Below, in pieces: positions 24,582 through 26,957 of a DNA stretch of 26,957 nt. The position numbers and the translations under genes were made by a program. This DNA is from JBCDBL01 sp039183635 (GTDB taxonomy: Bacteria > Pseudomonadota > Alphaproteobacteria > Caulobacterales > Parvularculaceae): the NCBI GenBank assembly GCA_039183635.1, contig JBCDBL010000053.1:1-26957 (forward strand), in the 5' to 3' direction. How positions within the stretch are numbered: the first letter of the stretch is position 1; each line of letters begins with the position of its first letter. The notes under the pieces are model-generated. The model saw only the letters and a program-made list of their open reading frames with translations. It made no database searches and was not told the DNA's origin.

Positions 24582-24863
24582 TTAATGCATCTTTTTCCGG
24601 TAGTGCGGATTATATTGTTTCATCCCGCCTTGTTTGATTGACCGAAGAAATTCCTCTTTGGCCATTTGATCTGTCTCAAATGTGTCGTCCCAGACATAGC
24701 TGGCCCCTGCTTGATCAACCACTTCAAGAAGCCAACCCGGCTCATCCTCACCGCGATAAATCTCGATATCTACGGTGATCCCATCTTGTTTGAATGGGCC
24801 GCTCAGAGGCGAGCTGATAAGTACGTAGTCGTCATAGTCAATATCGGGCACCATTTGCTCCAT
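24582..24863 (-). CDS. Small hypothetical protein
   Basis: 93 aa (90 aa if the second ATG at 24854 is used). Acidic and soluble: SPLSGPFKQDGITVDIEIYR, EDEPGWLLEVVDQAG, SYVWDDTFETDQMAKEEFL, basic tail YRKKMH. No family is recognised with certainty; the alternating strands and ending helix suggest a small alpha/beta protein. It is transcribed divergently from the HigBA-like pair, with a shared regulatory region between them. Both ATGs lack a Shine-Dalgarno. Confidence 0.7.
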   Translation of the reverse strand: MEQMVPDIDYDDYVLISSPLSGPFKQDGITVDIEIYRGEDEPGWLLEVVDQAGASYVWDDTFETDQMAKEEFLRSIKQGGMKQYNPHYRKKMH

Positions 24864-24876
24864 AATGATTTTGAAG

Positions 24877-24905
24877 ATAGTAGGTAGACCGTATCGCTAT
24901 GTGAA
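24877..24905 (-). promoter_or_regulatory. Candidate sigma-70 promoter of the small hypothetical gene
   Basis: On the minus strand TTCACA (24905-24900) and TACTAT (24882-24877) are separated by 17 bases; the -10 ends 13 bases before the ATG at 24863. The palindrome GCTAT-gtga-ATAGC (24896-24909) covers the -35. Confidence 0.45.
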
Positions 24906-24909
24906 TAGC
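24896..24909. promoter_or_regulatory. Candidate operator 1 (GCTAT/ATAGC)
   Basis: Inverted repeat GCTAT (24896-24900) and ATAGC (24905-24909), spacer 4. It shares its half-site with the palindrome in the HigBA promoter, which suggests the same DNA-binding protein, most simply the XRE antitoxin. Confidence 0.45.
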
Positions 24910-24962
24910 TTTTGAGATAGCATTGGTTTTTTTTGTGAAATCAAATACATAGAGATATCGTT

Positions 24963-24991
24963 TTGACGCTATATCGTGTATAGCCTATAAT
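24963..24991 (+). promoter_or_regulatory. Consensus sigma-70 promoter of the toxin-antitoxin pair with overlapping operator
   Basis: TTGACG (24963-24968), 17-base spacer, perfect TATAAT (24986-24991). The spacer carries the inverted repeat GCTATA-tcgtg-TATAGC (24968-24984), an ideal place for repression by the antitoxin. The toxin ATG at 24997 is only five bases after the -10, so transcription should begin at or next to the start codon (leaderless mRNA). Confidence 0.75.
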
Positions 24992-24996
24992 AGATT

Positions 24997-25356
24997 ATGA
25001 GCTGGGATGTAGAAGTTACGGACGAGTTTAAAGGCTCGTGGCTCGATCTGATTGATCGCGAGCGGGATGATGTGGAAGCATACGTAACGCTTTTGGAAGA
25101 GCGCGGCCCTCAACTCGACCACCCTTTTTCATCCAAGATCAACGGATTAAAACACGCGCATATGCGTGAGCTGAGAGTCCAATCAGGCGGAAAACCGATC
25201 CGCATCTTTTACGCCTTCAACCCAGTGCGGACAGCATTATTGCTTATTGGGGGCGATAAAACTGGCGATAAGCGCTTTTACGATAAATATATCCCTGTTG
25301 CAGATCGCCTTTACGATGAACACTTGGAAGCGCTTGGAAAGGAGAGCTTGGTATGA
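24997..25356 (+). CDS. HigB/RelE-type toxin (phage Gp49-like family)
   Basis: 119 aa. Family marks: SKINGLKHAHMRELRVQ, KPIRIFYAFNPVRTALLLIGG, DKTGDKRFYDKYIPVADRLYDEHL, the classic layout of the RelE/HigB fold with basic residues on the RNA-facing strand. Such toxins cleave mRNA on the ribosome. The toxin comes first, as in higBA. Start ATG 24997 is preceded by the -10 box, not by a Shine-Dalgarno. Complete and apparently intact. Confidence 0.9.
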   Translation: MSWDVEVTDEFKGSWLDLIDRERDDVEAYVTLLEERGPQLDHPFSSKINGLKHAHMRELRVQSGGKPIRIFYAFNPVRTALLLIGGDKTGDKRFYDKYIPVADRLYDEHLEALGKESLV

Positions 25357-25677
25357 GTGGATGCACCCCCCTTTAGGGAATTGACCAAAGGCTATTCGAA
25401 AGAGCGAAAGGCGCGTATTGCTGAAAAGGTAAGTACCTTGCGTGAAGAAATGGTTCTGGCCGATCTGCGCAAACAGCTTGGTGTGACCCAAGCAGAGTTG
25501 GCTGAAAAGATGGGCCGTAGTCAGGCGACAATCGCTGAGATGGAAAAGCGCGATGATATGAAACTCAGCAATCTGCGTCGTGTGATCGAAAGTCTGGGTG
25601 GTAAGCTGAAAGTCAGCGCAGAATTTCCGGACGGTGAGGTGCGGATTGTCGGTCTCGGTGACAATCCCGCGCCATAG
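25357..25677 (+). CDS. HigA-like XRE antitoxin
   Basis: 106 aa from the GTG at 25357, directly after the toxin stop. Helix-turn-helix about residues 37-80 (LADLRKQLGVTQAELAEKM, SQATIAEMEKRDDMKLSNLRRVI) and a C-terminal strand pair (KLKVSAEFPDGEVRIVG). A Shine-Dalgarno AAAGGAG (25338-25344) is ideally placed for the ATG at 25353 (overlapping the toxin stop as ATGA), but that frame stops after seven codons at a six-C run (25366-25371). With five C it would read straight into FRELTKGYS. So either GTG 25357 is used or the start region carries a frameshift. Expected to neutralise the toxin and repress the promoter. Confidence 0.85.
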   Translation: MDAPPFRELTKGYSKERKARIAEKVSTLREEMVLADLRKQLGVTQAELAEKMGRSQATIAEMEKRDDMKLSNLRRVIESLGGKLKVSAEFPDGEVRIVGLGDNPAP

Positions 25678-25749
25678 CCGGATTTCGTACCATTAAGATT
25701 GTCAAAAATAAGTATTTATACGGAATATAAATTGAGTTTTATTATACCT

Positions 25750-26391
25750 TTATCTTCTTCGCCACAGCAGGGCTTCGCGTTTATCGACGCCGAGATATTC
25801 CGCCGTTGAGCCAATGCTCTTATGGCCGAGCAGGTGCTGGCAGGCGCGGAGGTTTTTGGTCTGATCGTAAATGACGAAGGATTTGGCCCGACGCATAGGG
25901 TGTGTCGAGAAGCGTCTGCCATCCTGGCGTGCAATCCGCGCCCAGTCTTTTACAAGGCGGCTGTATTGCATGCGGGTGAGGGGGTTATCGCTTTTACGGT
26001 TCCCGATGGATGTCCACAGATACTCTTCCGGCTTCTTGCCGCTATAGTCGATCCAGTCTTGCAGGGCGCGGCGGGTTGGACGGCTGAGGGTAACGGTCTT
26101 TGCGCAGCCTGTTTTATCCTGGAGGACTTCGAACTCCTCCACGACGGCGTTCAGGTGATCTGTCAGATCGCCGACCGTAAGACCTAACAGCTCTGAAGCC
26201 CGGCACATGGCGTCGAGGCCGAGATCAAACAGAGCGAGATCGCGCAGTCGGGCAGGGGACTTTGAGGCCTGTAGCCGTAACTCGCTTCTGATGTGCGCCG
26301 CTTGCTCAGGATCGAAGGGGCGCATCTGGCCGACGGCTCGATCTTTGTTCCGGGAGGCTTTGTCAGACTTTGTGTTCTTATCATCGATCAT
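25750..26391 (-). CDS. Tyrosine recombinase / phage-type integrase (short form)
   Basis: 213 aa, essentially the catalytic domain. Catalytic residues: Arg64 (CRASELLGL), His164 and Arg167 (HPMRRAKS), His190 (LLGHKSIGST) and Tyr199 (AEYLGV). The core-binding N-terminal domain is reduced to a short basic segment, as in a known group of short alphaproteobacterial integrases. No attachment site is recognised next to it. The reading frame is intact, so it may be active on the surrounding accessory segment. Confidence 0.88.
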   Translation of the reverse strand: MIDDKNTKSDKASRNKDRAVGQMRPFDPEQAAHIRSELRLQASKSPARLRDLALFDLGLDAMCRASELLGLTVGDLTDHLNAVVEEFEVLQDKTGCAKTVTLSRPTRRALQDWIDYSGKKPEEYLWTSIGNRKSDNPLTRMQYSRLVKDWARIARQDGRRFSTHPMRRAKSFVIYDQTKNLRACQHLLGHKSIGSTAEYLGVDKREALLWRRR

Positions 26392-26430
26392 AAGATGATT
26401 GAAACACGGATTTATTAAAGCATTTCCGTT

Positions 26431-26587
26431 TCAATTGACTCCATAGCCTGCGGCTTTGAGGTAATTTTTGCATTCTTGTGGGGTGTAGAGATCGAGGGTT
26501 TGGGCGAGTGCCTCATTGAGGTCTTCGACGGTTCTGGCCCCGATGCGTCTGAGGTGCGCTTTCAATTTTGAAAACGCCATCTCGATT
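26431..26587 (-). pseudogene. IS630-family transposase, C-terminal remnant
   Basis: From IEMAFSKLKAHLRRIGART to the stop, ending YTPQECKNYLKAAGYGVN, this matches the C-terminal end of IS630-type DDE transposases (the N-P-I-E-x-x-F part carrying the last catalytic Glu). The upstream portion is absent; sequence before about 26587 belongs to the IS110 element. The IS630 copy was cut by that element's left end. Confidence 0.75.
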
Positions 26588-26595
26588 GATGGTGT

Positions 26596-26668
26596 GGATG
26601 GCTCCTGCTCCCGGCGTCGCATTGCGCCATAGTTAGGGTGTCATTGTCCCGAGCAAAAGGAGCCATCC
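26596..26668. repeat. Inverted repeat at the left end of the IS110 element
   Basis: GGATGGCTCC-TGCTC (26596-26610) is mirrored by GAGCA-AAA-GGAGCCATCC (26651-26668), which ends exactly at the transposase ATG. Ten perfect pairs, then five more after a 3-base bulge. It may be a subterminal repeat as described for the IS1111 branch of the IS110 family. Confidence 0.55.
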
Positions 26669-26957
26669 ATGTCAGAGCTTAGCACAGTCGGCGTCGATCT
26701 CGCCAAGAATGTCATTCAAATCCACGGTGTTGATGAAGGCGGTAAGACCGTGGCGCGTCGTCAACTCCGGCGGAGCCGGTTCCTTGCATTCTTCGAAGGA
26801 CAGCCTCGCTGTCTGGTCGGCATGGAGGCTTGCTCGGGCGCGCACCATTGGGGCCGTCGGTTGCAGGAGATGGGTCACGAGGTCCGGCTGATGCCGCCGT
26901 CCTATGTGAAGCCGTATGTCAAACGCGGCAAGACGGACGCGGCCGACGCGGCGGCGA
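26669..26957 (+). mobile_element. IS110-family transposase, 5' part (runs off the window)
   Basis: 96 codons open to the window end from the ATG at 26669 (AAAGGAG nine bases upstream). DEDD-type marks: GVDLAKN with Asp10, GMEACSGAHHWGR with Glu53, and GKTDAADA with Asp90 and Asp93. IS110-family enzymes use a RuvC-like DEDD site, with a bridge RNA for target choice. Only about 75 bases separate the ATG from the IS630 remnant, so the left non-coding end is short. Confidence 0.9.

Overview
The window looks like chromosomal DNA of a GC-rich alphaproteobacterium. The evidence is a strongly GC-biased first 10 kb, FecI/FecR/TonB-receptor regulation, Tat lipoproteins and alphaproteobacterial-style palindromic repeats. 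No rRNA, tRNA gene or CRISPR array was found. I cannot name the genus. Base composition falls by eye (not computed) from very GC-rich (1-10160), through moderate (10400-20300), to distinctly AT-rich in the toxin-tip area (about 23800-25000).

Region 1 (1-10160). The 3' end of a TonB-dependent receptor carries an in-frame stop. It is followed by a co-directional catabolic cluster: M20 amidohydrolase/peptidase, a substrate-binding protein fused to its DppB-type permease, a DppC-type permease, a fused DppD-DppF ATPase, aldehyde dehydrogenase, short-chain dehydrogenase and a P1/NylC-type self-cleaving peptidase. From the ABC genes onward they overlap or lie within 16 bases of each other. Together they would import a peptide- or amide-like compound, hydrolyse it and oxidise an alcohol or aldehyde part.

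Region 2 (10400-18440). Two YbtP/YbtQ (IrtA/IrtB)-like ABC half-transporters on + converge on a minus-strand FecI sigma factor, FecR anti-sigma and STN-domain TonB receptor. This is a plausible outer- plus inner-membrane ferric-siderophore uptake and signalling module.

Region 3 (18780-20320). A lone GH29 alpha-L-fucosidase-like lipoprotein.

Region 4 (20395-26957) is a mobile, decayed accessory segment. It holds an integrase remnant, a broken IS3-type orfA fused to a 5'-truncated RHS gene, an RHS C-terminal tip rich in glycine zippers, a small two-membrane-segment protein, then a second copy of the extreme tip end followed by a paralogous two-membrane-segment protein. These are followed by a small unknown gene divergent from a HigBA-like toxin-antitoxin pair, a complete short tyrosine recombinase, an IS630 remnant and the start of an IS110-family transposase cut by the window edge. 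The most interesting item is the RHS tip / membrane-protein array, which looks like a polymorphic pore-forming-type toxin with two generations of tip and immunity gene.
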